Assembly (NCBI GenBank): GCA_947630075.1
Contig: CANRGF010000019.1
Location: 1-11,261, forward strand
Direction of reading: 5' to 3'
Length of the DNA: 11,261 nucleotides
DNA from: an uncultured Clostridia bacterium
GTDB taxonomy: Bacteria; Bacillota; Clostridia; Christensenellales; UBA1242
Of this stretch, positions 5,041 to 11,204 are shown piece by piece (the first letter of the stretch is position 1; the number at the start of each line of letters is the position of its first letter). The notes below the pieces were generated by a model, which saw only the letters and a list, made by a program, of their open reading frames with translations, was not told where the DNA came from and searched no databases. Both the position numbers and the translations under genes were made by a program.

Positions 5041-6225
5041 TTATTTAACTAAGCTTGCTGTGTCAAGTGCAATCATATACTCTTCGTCTGTTGGAATACG
5101 ATAAACTTTCACACGGCTTGTTTTCTTTGAAAACTCTTGAATTGTGCCACGAGGGGCTGTTTTATTTAGTTTGCTATCAAACTCAACGCCCAAATATTCC
5201 ATATCTTTGCAGATGGCTTCACGCACAAGCTCATCATTTTCGCCCACTCCTGCCGTGAAAATAATATAATCCACGCCATTCATAGCGGCTGCATAAGCTC
5301 CAATATATTTTTTGATTGAATAAACAAGCAAATCAAAGGCAAGCTTCACTCTTGGCTCGTCTAGATGTGCGTCTATATCACGCAGATCGCTATATTTGCC
5401 CGTAACTCCAAGCAAGCCACTCTCTTTATTAAGCAAATTAGTAACCTGGTCGATATTCAAATTTTTTGCTTCCATTATTGCTTTTAAAAGCGAGGCGTCT
5501 ATATCCCCCGAGCGTGTGCCCATCACCACGCCTGCAAGCGGAGTGTATCCCATAGAAGTGTCCACACAAACGCCGTCTTTAATGGCACATATACTGCTGC
5601 CACTGCCGATGTGGCATGAAATAATTTTTTTGCCTTTTAGATTGCCAAACAATTCTTTGCACTTCATGGCAATATAGCGGTGGCTAGTGCCGTGAGCACC
5701 ATAGCGGCGAATCTTATTTTTAGAATATAATTCATAAGGGATTGCATACATATAAGCCTTTTCTGGCATGGTGGAATGGAAAGCCGTGTCAAACACTGCC
5801 ACATTTTTCACTTTTGGCATTAATTCCATGCAGACTTTCACACCCAACAAAGCTGCTGGGTTGTGAAGTGGTGCAAAGTGAATGAACTTTTCCAAATCTT
5901 TTAAAACGCGTTTATCAACTATTATTGACTGGTTATATTTCTCGCCGAAATTGACCATTCTGTGCCCTATGGCTTTGATTTCGTCCAACGATTTAATCAC
6001 GCCAATAGATTTATCTGTGAGCGTGTTCAGTGCAAGTTGAAATGCTTCTTTATGAGTGGGCATTGGGGCTTCGATCACACGCTTTTCACTAGTTTTATAC
6101 TCCATAAAAGGTTTATCTAGGCCTATACGCTGACAATAAATTTTGGCAAAAACTTTGCCATTAGACGTCTCCATCAACTGAGCTTTTAAACTGCTGCTGC
6201 CACTATTAACAACTAAAACTTTCAT
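5041..6225 (-). CDS. ackA: Acetate kinase (divergent active site)
   Basis: The 394-residue product matches AckA, which interconverts acetyl phosphate plus ADP and acetate plus ATP. Family motifs are VNSGSSSLK (residues 6-14), VFDTAFHSTMP (144-154, with D146 equivalent to the Methanosarcina D148), RRYGAHGTSH (173-182), MGTRSGDID (235-243) and PTDEEYMIALDT near the end. AAGGAG lies at 6236-6231. The length is normal. Several usually fixed residues differ: GHRxVHGGE is GHRMVNFGE (87-95), the pocket Phe (F179 in Methanosarcina) is A177, and the Asn of HxGNG is S208. Catalytic arginines R89 and R238 and histidines H178 and H205 remain. It is probably still a short-chain acyl-phosphate kinase, perhaps with altered substrate preference. 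It follows pta by 155 bp. Confidence 0.93.
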   Translation of the reverse strand: MKVLVVNSGSSSLKAQLMETSNGKVFAKIYCQRIGLDKPFMEYKTSEKRVIEAPMPTHKEAFQLALNTLTDKSIGVIKSLDEIKAIGHRMVNFGEKYNQSIIVDKRVLKDLEKFIHFAPLHNPAALLGVKVCMELMPKVKNVAVFDTAFHSTMPEKAYMYAIPYELYSKNKIRRYGAHGTSHRYIAMKCKELFGNLKGKKIISCHIGSGSSICAIKDGVCVDTSMGYTPLAGVVMGTRSGDIDASLLKAIMEAKNLNIDQVTNLLNKESGLLGVTGKYSDLRDIDAHLDEPRVKLAFDLLVYSIKKYIGAYAAAMNGVDYIIFTAGVGENDELVREAICKDMEYLGVEFDSKLNKTAPRGTIQEFSKKTSRVKVYRIPTDEEYMIALDTASLVK

Positions 6226-6247
6226 AATTTCTCCTTAAAACAAAAAA

Positions 6248-6275
6248 ATTTTAACACATTTAATTTTAAAAACAA
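6248..6275 (-). promoter_or_regulatory. Possible ackA promoter
   Basis: On the minus strand TTGTTT, a 16-bp spacer ending in TGT and TAAAAT (6253-6248) make an extended -10 promoter with a weak -35. The start would be near 6241, giving a leader of about 16 bases containing the AAGGAG site. It would let ackA be expressed apart from pta, although read-through from pta is equally possible. Confidence 0.4.
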
Positions 6276-6380
6276 AATATTTTCAATCGGTTTTTATGAT
6301 TTTGCTCTATTTTTTTGCCAATTTTTAACTTAAAAACTATTAAAAAACCTTATATTCATTAATCCTGCTGATTATCAAAA

Positions 6381-7340
6381 TTAAACCAACATTTTGGTGA
6401 TAATAACTGCGCTTACAATCTCGTCTGCTGTGCAACCACGGCTCAAATCATTCACTGGTTTATTAAAATTAAGCATTATTGGACCAACTGCTTTATAACC
6501 ACCCAATCTTGCCACTAATTTATAAGAAATGTTTCCCGCATTTAAGTCGGGGAAAATCAGCACATTGGCATTGCCTCCAACCGCCGAATTTACGCCTTTG
6601 TGGCTGGCAACTGATTTATTTAGAGCGCTATCGACCTGCATTTCTCCATCTATTAAATAGTTAGATTTTGTTTGTGCTAATTTTGTGGCAATTGAAACTT
6701 TATCAACCATATCGCTTTTTGCACTACCCTTTGTGGAATAACTTAGCATTGCCACTTTAGGAGCTCGATTTGTGAGCCTTTTATAAAATTCAGCAGCAGA
6801 AATTGCAATATCTGCCAAATTTTCGCTAGTTGGGTTTTCCACAAGTGAAATGTCGGCAAAAACTAGTGGTTTTTTGCCATTTTTTAGCATGAGCATAGCG
6901 CCTGTAACTAAAGTTTTGCCTGGCTTTGTTTTAATTATTTGAAGTGCTGGGCGGAGAGTGTCTGCCGTGGAATAATGTGCGCCCGCCACTACCCCATCTG
7001 CAAGATTGTTTTTTAGCAACATCATGGCAAAATAATTCGGCTGTAAAATAAGCATTTTAGCGTCTAATAGGCTTAACCCTTTATCCTTTCTAAGTTCATA
7101 CAGATGATTTGCAAATTCGTCCAAGCGTTTAAACTTTTTAATGTCTATTATTTGGCAGTTTTCAGTTTTAAAATCTGCTCCAAACTCGTTTGCTTTGCCA
7201 AAGACAATTATTTTTGCAAGTTTGCGCTTTAAAATTTTTTCGCACGCTGCGTAAACACGCTTATCTATGTTTGCTTCTGGCAAAATGATTGTGGCATCAA
7301 CTTTAAGTGCTCTTTTTTCTAGTTCTTTTAACAATTCCAT
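6381..7340 (-). CDS. pta: Phosphate acetyltransferase
   Basis: The 319-residue product matches the short form of Pta, which exchanges phosphate for CoA on acetyl-CoA to give acetyl phosphate for AckA. Recognisable segments are LADGVVAGAHYSTADTLRPA (residues 113-132), LSYSTKGSAKSD (199-210, the conserved Ser-Thr-Lys-Gly-Ser loop), GNANVLIFPDLNAGNISYKL (256-275), and RLGGYKAVGPIM followed by KPVNDLSRGCTADEIV (294-309). The ATG overlaps the end of the patatin gene by 38 bases, and its AGGAG site (7351-7347) lies within that gene, so the two are probably transcribed together and translationally coupled. The length is slightly below the usual 325-330 but no motif is missing. Together with AckA it forms the acetate-producing, ATP-yielding branch. 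Confidence 0.95.
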   Translation of the reverse strand: MELLKELEKRALKVDATIILPEANIDKRVYAACEKILKRKLAKIIVFGKANEFGADFKTENCQIIDIKKFKRLDEFANHLYELRKDKGLSLLDAKMLILQPNYFAMMLLKNNLADGVVAGAHYSTADTLRPALQIIKTKPGKTLVTGAMLMLKNGKKPLVFADISLVENPTSENLADIAISAAEFYKRLTNRAPKVAMLSYSTKGSAKSDMVDKVSIATKLAQTKSNYLIDGEMQVDSALNKSVASHKGVNSAVGGNANVLIFPDLNAGNISYKLVARLGGYKAVGPIMLNFNKPVNDLSRGCTADEIVSAVIITKMLV

Positions 7341-8130
7341 CTTTTGCTCCTAACAAATTTAAAATTTCTTCAATGTGATTTTCCGCTATGATTTCGCCTT
7401 TCTTTATTGACTTTGTGGCCGCTTTGTTTGAAAAATCTGCCTGACTAATTGAGGGTTGGCTTATAACCATGCGCAAATCAGCAAAAACTGGCTTGTTTTT
7501 CACCACATTGCTAGTCATGAGTGTGGTGGCGTTTAATAATGTGTCCATCATCTTGATGTGCCCTTTTTCGTATTGCTTTGCATAGTCGCCAATCACATCG
7601 ACCGAAACTATGACCGCTTCTGGCAACAACTCACGTGCCACATCTTCTGGCAAATTGTTGAGAGCCCCACCATCACAATAAGTGTTGCCGTCTATGGTTA
7701 TGCTTGGGAAAACGCCCGGAATTGAAATGCTTGCCATAACGCTATCGTAAACTTTGCCAGACGAAAAGTGCTTTTCTTTGCCCGTGTTCAACTCGGTGGA
7801 CACAGACACAAATTTTATTTTGCAATCGTCATGTGTGATTTCTCCCAAATTAGATTTTAGAAGCTTTTTAACCTTATTGATGTTTAACAAATTGCCTTTA
7901 AAAAGCGTGGAAAACAAACTAAAATAACCTATTCCTTTAATTTTTAAAGCCAACTCTTCAAGCTCTTGCACGGATTTGCCTGTAGCGTAAAGCCCACCAA
8001 CCAGTGCGCCCATTGATGTGCCAACGATTAAGTCTGGCTTTAAGCCATGTTTTTCTAAAGCTTTTATAACGCCAATATGAGCATAGCCTTTTGCCGCTCC
8101 TCCGCTTAAAACGAGTGCAAATTTTTTCAT
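7303..8130 (-). CDS. Patatin-like phospholipase, YlbK/RssA type
   Basis: The 275-residue protein is a bacterial patatin-family serine hydrolase. It shows the oxyanion glycine loop SGGAAKGYAHIG (residues 9-20), the nucleophile elbow GTSMG with S39, and the catalytic Asp in CDGGALNNLP (D153), giving the Ser-Asp dyad of acyl hydrolases. No signal peptide or membrane helix is evident. The family hydrolyses acyl esters of lipids; the physiological substrate here is unknown. The divergent neighbour is ylbJ, and in Bacillus subtilis the patatin-like ylbK sits next to ylbJ, so this is probably the YlbK orthologue. The start has a GGGGAAG site five bases ahead. The gene heads a transcript running into pta. 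Confidence 0.88.
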   Translation of the reverse strand: MKKFALVLSGGAAKGYAHIGVIKALEKHGLKPDLIVGTSMGALVGGLYATGKSVQELEELALKIKGIGYFSLFSTLFKGNLLNINKVKKLLKSNLGEITHDDCKIKFVSVSTELNTGKEKHFSSGKVYDSVMASISIPGVFPSITIDGNTYCDGGALNNLPEDVARELLPEAVIVSVDVIGDYAKQYEKGHIKMMDTLLNATTLMTSNVVKNKPVFADLRMVISQPSISQADFSNKAATKSIKKGEIIAENHIEEILNLLGAKDGIVKRTRKKST

Positions 8131-8151
8131 TTCTTCCCCTTACATGTGAAT

Positions 8152-8171
8152 TATTAATCCAAAGATTAATA
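8152..8171. repeat. Perfect palindrome in the ylbK-ylbJ divergent gap, candidate operator
   Basis: TATTAATC (8152-8159), spacer CAAA and GATTAATA (8164-8171) form an 8-bp perfect inverted repeat in the 50-bp gap between the two divergent genes. It covers the predicted transcription start of the patatin gene (about 8167) and lies just upstream of the ylbJ ATG. A dimeric regulator binding here could control both genes; this is inference, since the sequence is only moderately complex. Confidence 0.4.
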
Positions 8172-8173
8172 TT

Positions 8174-8202
8174 ATTATATATGATAAAAAAACTAAAATC
8201 AA
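8174..8202 (-). promoter_or_regulatory. Sigma-A promoter for the patatin-pta transcript
   Basis: On the minus strand TTGATT (8202-8197), a 17-bp spacer and a perfect TATAAT (8179-8174) form a good promoter. Its -35 and spacer lie inside the first codons of ylbJ, so transcription from the two sides should interfere. Confidence 0.6.
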
Positions 8203-9140
8203 ATAAATTGATTGTTGTTTTGCTCTTGATAGTATGTGCAATTTTTTTATTTTCTCCAAAGACTTATGCAAATTCTTGCTTAAACGCCATTTCTGTTTGG
8301 GCATTTAATGTGTTGCCCACCCTTTTGCCATTTTTTATTTTAACTAGGCTGATTGTGAACCTATCTAGCCCAAAGCCAAACAAAATGGACAAGTTTTTTA
8401 AAAAGATATACCACACCAGCCACAGTTCAACTGTTTATTTTTTGTCTACAATATCGGGCTATCCAATGGGAGCAAAACTCATTTGCAACCTTTTTGAAAT
8501 GAAACGAATAACAAAAAACGAAGCAAAAAAGATGCTCTCTTTTTGCTCTGTTAGTGGGCCAATGTTTATCATTGGCACAGTGGGAATTTCTTTTTTATGC
8601 TCTTTTAAAGCGGGAGTGATTGTGCTCATTTCAAACATATTGGCAAGTTTGGTGAATGGCTTGATTTATCGCGGAAAAGCGGAAAAAGAATTAGATTTTT
8701 CTTGCTATGCCGAGCCAACCAATGCAAATCTCTTGTATGATTGCGTGTACGATTCGCTAATTTCAGTTTTGATGGTGGGAGGCTTCATTGTGATGAGCTT
8801 TCTTTTTATAGACATACTTGAAAATTTAAAAATTACGGCATTTTTTGCCAATTTAATATCGATGAAAACAAACCTAAATGCAGATGTGATTAGGTCTATT
8901 TTTAAAGGTGGAATTGAAATAACGCGCGGAGTGTTAGACCTTGGGAAAACAACTATTTCTTTGCGTGCAAAAACAATAATTGCAAGCGGACTTGTGGGTT
9001 TTGGCGGGGTGAGCGTTTTGATGCAATCACAATCATTCTTATCTAGGCTGAAGTTAAGCGCAAAAACAATGTTGCTCCAAAAATTTAGTCAGGCAATTTT
9101 GTGTGTTGCCTTTGCCCTTCCTCTCGCATTTTTAATTTAA
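8181..9140 (+). CDS. ylbJ: YlbJ-like integral membrane protein (nucleoside-recognition/Gate domain)
   Basis: The start is the ATG at 8181. The frame extends upstream to 8091, but that stretch overlaps the patatin gene and lacks a better start. The 319-residue product opens with a basic stretch and a hydrophobic helix (about residues 9-25), then NAISVWAFNVLPTLLPFFIL (35-54), then the diagnostic STISGYPMGAK (89-99) and SFCSVSGPMFIIGTVG (120-135), and several more helices. These motifs match sporulation membrane protein YlbJ, an SpoIIIAE/Gate-domain relative required for heat-resistant spores in Bacillus. It is shorter than the Bacillus protein (about 400 residues). No Shine-Dalgarno site is visible, so the gene may be leaderless or poorly translated. 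Presence suggests a spore-forming ancestry, though non-sporulating relatives can keep such proteins. Confidence 0.85.
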   Translation: MIKKLKSNKLIVVLLLIVCAIFLFSPKTYANSCLNAISVWAFNVLPTLLPFFILTRLIVNLSSPKPNKMDKFFKKIYHTSHSSTVYFLSTISGYPMGAKLICNLFEMKRITKNEAKKMLSFCSVSGPMFIIGTVGISFLCSFKAGVIVLISNILASLVNGLIYRGKAEKELDFSCYAEPTNANLLYDCVYDSLISVLMVGGFIVMSFLFIDILENLKITAFFANLISMKTNLNADVIRSIFKGGIEITRGVLDLGKTTISLRAKTIIASGLVGFGGVSVLMQSQSFLSRLKLSAKTMLLQKFSQAILCVAFALPLAFLI

Positions 9141-9153
9141 AAACAAAATTTAT

Positions 9154-9212
9154 AAACCTCATTATTTTAATTGACTTTTAAAATATAAAATTTTAAAATA
9201 AAAGTGAGGTTT
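9154..9212 (+). repeat. Inverted repeat bracketing a promoter and covering a ribosome binding site
   Basis: AAACCTCA (9154-9161) is the exact complement of TGAGGTTT (9205-9212), and the pairing continues with TTATTTTA (9162-9169) against TAAAATAA (9194-9201), leaving a 3-base bulge. The left arm lies upstream of the promoter; the right arm contains the GAGG of the ribosome binding site. Read-through RNA from ylbJ could therefore fold and hide that site, whereas RNA from the local promoter would lack the left arm. Confidence 0.55.
9171..9199 (+). promoter_or_regulatory. Sigma-A promoter for the membrane protein gene at 9215
   Basis: TTGACT (9171-9176), a 17-bp spacer and TAAAAT (9194-9199) make a good promoter. 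Transcription would start near 9206, at or inside the GTGAGG ribosome binding site (9204-9209), giving a leader of fewer than about 12 bases. Confidence 0.65.
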
Positions 9213-9214
9213 TT

Positions 9215-9760
9215 ATGAAAATTGAAAGGTTAGAATACTTAAATAAGGACATTCCGTTGCTAAAAAAAGATGTGGCAATGAGATTGCTTTTTATGTTTTT
9301 GTTCCTCGCCACATTCATTTGGCAGTTTGTTTTGCTTGTTTTAAATTATATGCGTGGCACACTTACTTCAATTAGAACCATTTTGAGCGTAATTTTGCTG
9401 GTGTCTGCCTTGATGTTTACAATTATTTCGCTAATTTATGCGTTTAGAAGCTTTAATATAATTCAAAAAGTTACCGTGCATGGCTCTTCAATTAAAAACA
9501 TCACCGTGATTTCAAACATAAAAAAAAGAAGCTTTTTGAGAATATATTTTGTGATAACTGAATTAATTTCTATTGCTATGTTGGTTGTGCTTGCGTGCAC
9601 CACCACTTATTCAATTTTGCAGTATATTTATTTCACCACTTTCTCTTACTATCTTCCAATTTTACTATTCATCACAATCGCTGGGTTTAATAGTGTTTAT
9701 CACATTAAGCAAGAAATTTCCACAATCCAAAATGTGAGAGAATATAATAGTTTATTTTAG
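9215..9760 (+). CDS. Unknown integral membrane protein with four predicted helices
   Basis: I do not recognise the family. The 181-residue protein has four clear hydrophobic segments at about residues 22-45, 54-77, 109-131 and 141-160, arranged as two hairpins. Between them lies a loop of about 30 residues (78-108) with a beta-like stretch NIIQKVTVHGSSIKNITVIS, ending in the basic KKR. A charged N-terminus (MKIERLEYLNKDIPLLKKDV) and a polar C-terminus (HIKQEISTIQNVREYNSLF) are probably cytosolic, given the positive charges. There is no signal peptide or catalytic motif. The start is supported by GTGAGG five bases upstream and a promoter. Its stop codon overlaps that of the convergent DUF4364 gene. 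The sequence suggests no function. Confidence 0.75.
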   Translation: MKIERLEYLNKDIPLLKKDVAMRLLFMFLFLATFIWQFVLLVLNYMRGTLTSIRTILSVILLVSALMFTIISLIYAFRSFNIIQKVTVHGSSIKNITVISNIKKRSFLRIYFVITELISIAMLVVLACTTTYSILQYIYFTTFSYYLPILLFITIAGFNSVYHIKQEISTIQNVREYNSLF

Positions 9761-10293
9761 TTTTCTATCATTTTGCCATACACATATTCATAAATGGAGG
9801 GAGCAACATCTCTCCATTTTTTGCAAGCCATCATGGCAGCATGGCGGGAATCTGCCTTGATGGTTATTGCAAACACATTTTCAGCAATGTTTGGCTCAAG
9901 GATGCGAAGCTCAACAGTGTAACGCCCGTCTTCATTCTTAAAATATTTAGACACATATTCTTGGCTGCGTTTAAACGATAATTTGTTGTCTAGCGCAAAT
10001 TGGTCGATGTTTGCGCGCAGGCTGGCAGGAATGCGCGTGTAAAACTGCGAAAGGCACTCTCGCCCATTCACCGTGATATTGTACCTATTCTCTTCATTTT
10101 CGGTGCTTGGCTCATACACAAAACCAGACTTTATTAATTGGGCAAGCAAATCTTTGCATTCCATCCAATTAATCCAATCATTTTGGGTTGAGCAAATTTC
10201 CAAAATTGAAGCCTCGGTTAGAGGAATTTCCATTTTGTCTAAAACATACAACAAAATCAATTTATATGTGGTGCTATCTGGTACAAAATCCAT
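9757..10293 (-). CDS. DUF4364 family protein, winged-helix-like putative regulator
   Basis: The 178-residue protein resembles the DUF4364 (PF14277) family found in Clostridia. The N-terminus, TTYKLILLYVLDKMEIPLTE (residues 8-27), matches the family opening NKLxLLYxLxxxxxPLT. It is followed by ILEICSTQNDWINWMECKDLL and LIKSGFVYEPS, and then YNITVNGRECLSQFYTRIP (about 70-88), the helix-turn-helix and wing pattern of a winged-helix domain. The C-terminal half (RYTVELRILEPNIAENVFAI and onwards) looks like a separate small alpha-beta domain. Family members are thought to be transcriptional regulators on structural grounds; targets are unknown. The start has a GAGGTAGTT site. The gene is divergent from the broken gene at 10432 and overlaps the end of the 9215 gene by four bases. 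Confidence 0.8.
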   Translation of the reverse strand: MDFVPDSTTYKLILLYVLDKMEIPLTEASILEICSTQNDWINWMECKDLLAQLIKSGFVYEPSTENEENRYNITVNGRECLSQFYTRIPASLRANIDQFALDNKLSFKRSQEYVSKYFKNEDGRYTVELRILEPNIAENVFAITIKADSRHAAMMACKKWRDVAPSIYEYVYGKMIEN

Positions 10294-10335
10294 AACTACC
10301 TCAACAAAAAAATATTCGTAATCGCTTACTATTTT

Positions 10336-10364
10336 ATTTTACAACAAAAAACGCAAAAACTCAA
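10336..10364 (-). promoter_or_regulatory. Probable sigma-A promoter for the DUF4364 gene
   Basis: On the minus strand TTGAGT (10364-10359), a 17-bp spacer and TAAAAT (10341-10336) fit a sigma-A promoter. The start would be near 10329, about 36 bases before the ATG. Confidence 0.5.
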
Positions 10365-10387
10365 ACATTTTTTAGCCTAAATTTTGC

Positions 10388-10416
10388 TTGATTAGATTTT
10401 TTTATGGTGGTATAAT
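10388..10416 (+). promoter_or_regulatory. Sigma-A promoter with extended -10 for the gene at 10432
   Basis: TTGATT (10388-10393), a 17-bp spacer ending in TGG and a perfect TATAAT (10411-10416) form a strong promoter. The predicted start (about 10421-10423) coincides with the beginning of the AGGAGGG ribosome binding site (10422-10428), so the leader would be only about ten bases. Confidence 0.75.
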
Positions 10417-10431
10417 ATTATAGGAGGGTTT

Positions 10432-10707
10432 ATGGAAGAAGAATTGGTTGGATTTAATAATTGTTGTGATGAATTTGTGGCTGGCAGGTTTATTTTGCCA
10501 GAGGCCAAGTTTAGTGCAATGCTTAACACTTTTTCAAACAACGAAAGGCTTAAAAATGTGATTAGCTATGCTCTTAGAGGATTTGATTTTGATTATGCCT
10601 ACGAGCAGATGAAAAACAACCCTGAATTCGTTTACCCTACAGACGAAAAAGAAATAACCTGCTCTTCCGCTTTGAAAACAAAACCATTAGATTTGCAGAC
10701 TTTTTAA
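10432..10707 (+). CDS. Unknown protein, N-terminal part; frame breaks before the end
   Basis: I do not recognise this protein. The ATG has a strong AGGAGGG site and promoter, so the start is secure. The 91-residue frame begins MEEELVGFNNCCDEFVAGRF and is followed by FSAMLNTFSNNERLKNVISYA, a likely helical region. The last 13 residues after EITCS (SALKTKPLDLQTF) look out of phase. Switching at about 10665 to the -1 frame gives EITC-SFRFENKTIRFADFLNKF and continues without a stop to 11069. The whole would be about 212 residues. The switch must fall between 10626, where the second frame opens, and 10704. It is probably one gene with a lost base rather than two genes. Confidence 0.7.
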   Translation: MEEELVGFNNCCDEFVAGRFILPEAKFSAMLNTFSNNERLKNVISYALRGFDFDYAYEQMKNNPEFVYPTDEKEITCSSALKTKPLDLQTF

Positions 10708-11069
10708 ATAAATTTTTTGACAACAATCTAACAAATTTTTCAAAACAGTTGATTTTGCCATTTAAGGAAGCCGTCAACTCAGCATTTAGCAACAAATTTG
10801 TGGAAGCCGAACAGATTTCTATCCAAAATAACTGTTATTTAAAAATTAAAACAAACATCAAGTTAATTTTAAATCAAATGGACAATTTTAAACTGAAACC
10901 AGCAGAGAAAGAAGAATTCACCATGCTCCTAAACTCTCTTTATATTGCCTGTGATAAGTTTGATAAAAAATTCGTTTATTCCATAATGATTGGCCTTGAT
11001 TACTTCTCAAAATGCTTGAAAAGGACGCGCAATGCATATCTATCTCTTGAAGAATGTTTTGAAAAATAG
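10665..11069 (+). CDS. Unknown protein, C-terminal part in the -1 frame
   Basis: This is the continuation of the gene at 10432 in the -1 frame, about 134 codons from FRFENKTIRFADFLNKFF to LSLEECFEK and TAG. The frame is open from 10626 but has no ATG with a ribosome binding site near its beginning; the first formal start is a TTG at 10749, which also lacks one. It therefore cannot easily be an independent gene. The composition is helical and cytosolic, with alternating hydrophobic and charged residues (for example IKTNIKLILNQMDNFKLKPA) and no membrane segment. No family or active-site motif is recognised. It could be a recent pseudogene, a frameshift-dependent product or an assembly error. 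Confidence 0.6.
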   Translation, partial: FRFENKTIRFADFLNKFFDNNLTNFSKQLILPFKEAVNSAFSNKFVEAEQISIQNNCYLKIKTNIKLILNQMDNFKLKPAEKEEFTMLLNSLYIACDKFDKKFVYSIMIGLDYFSKCLKRTRNAYLSLEECFEK

Positions 11070-11111
11070 GCTTAAATAAAAGCAAAATTTTAAAAAACTT
11101 TCAAAAAAATG

Positions 11112-11140
11112 TTGCAATTTTTCTTTTTATCATATATAAT
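11112..11140 (+). promoter_or_regulatory. Sigma-A promoter for tRNA-Cys
   Basis: TTGCAA (11112-11117), a 17-bp spacer and a perfect TATAAT (11135-11140) precede the tRNA. The start would be near 11146-11147, about 58 bases upstream of the mature 5' end. Confidence 0.65.
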
Positions 11141-11146
11141 AGTAAA

Positions 11147-11197
11147 GTTGTTTATCACTTTCGAACAACATCTAAATTTTGCTTGGTCAAAGCAAAA
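11147..11197 (+). other. Two perfect hairpins in the tRNA-Cys leader
   Basis: GTTGTT (11147-11152) pairs with AACAAC (11164-11169) around an 11-base loop, starting at the predicted first transcribed base. TTTTGCTT (11177-11184) pairs with AAGCAAAA (11190-11197) around GGTCA. Neither is followed by a T-tract, so they are not terminators. They occupy most of the leader before the mature tRNA at 11205. A role in RNA stability or processing is possible but unproven. Confidence 0.4.
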
Positions 11198-11204
11198 ATG
11201 ATGT

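Noticed and set aside
5396..5677. Plus-strand open frame opposite ackA
   Set aside because: It is an antisense shadow of a strongly conserved gene.
10645..10651. GAAAAAG as a programmed -1 slippery site
   Set aside because: It has only five As and is not in the A-AAA-AAG phase, so it is not a classic bacterial slippery heptamer.
10749..11069. Independent gene starting at TTG 10749
   Set aside because: It has no ribosome binding site, and coherent protein sequence in the same frame extends well upstream, so it is better read as the tail of the 10432 gene.
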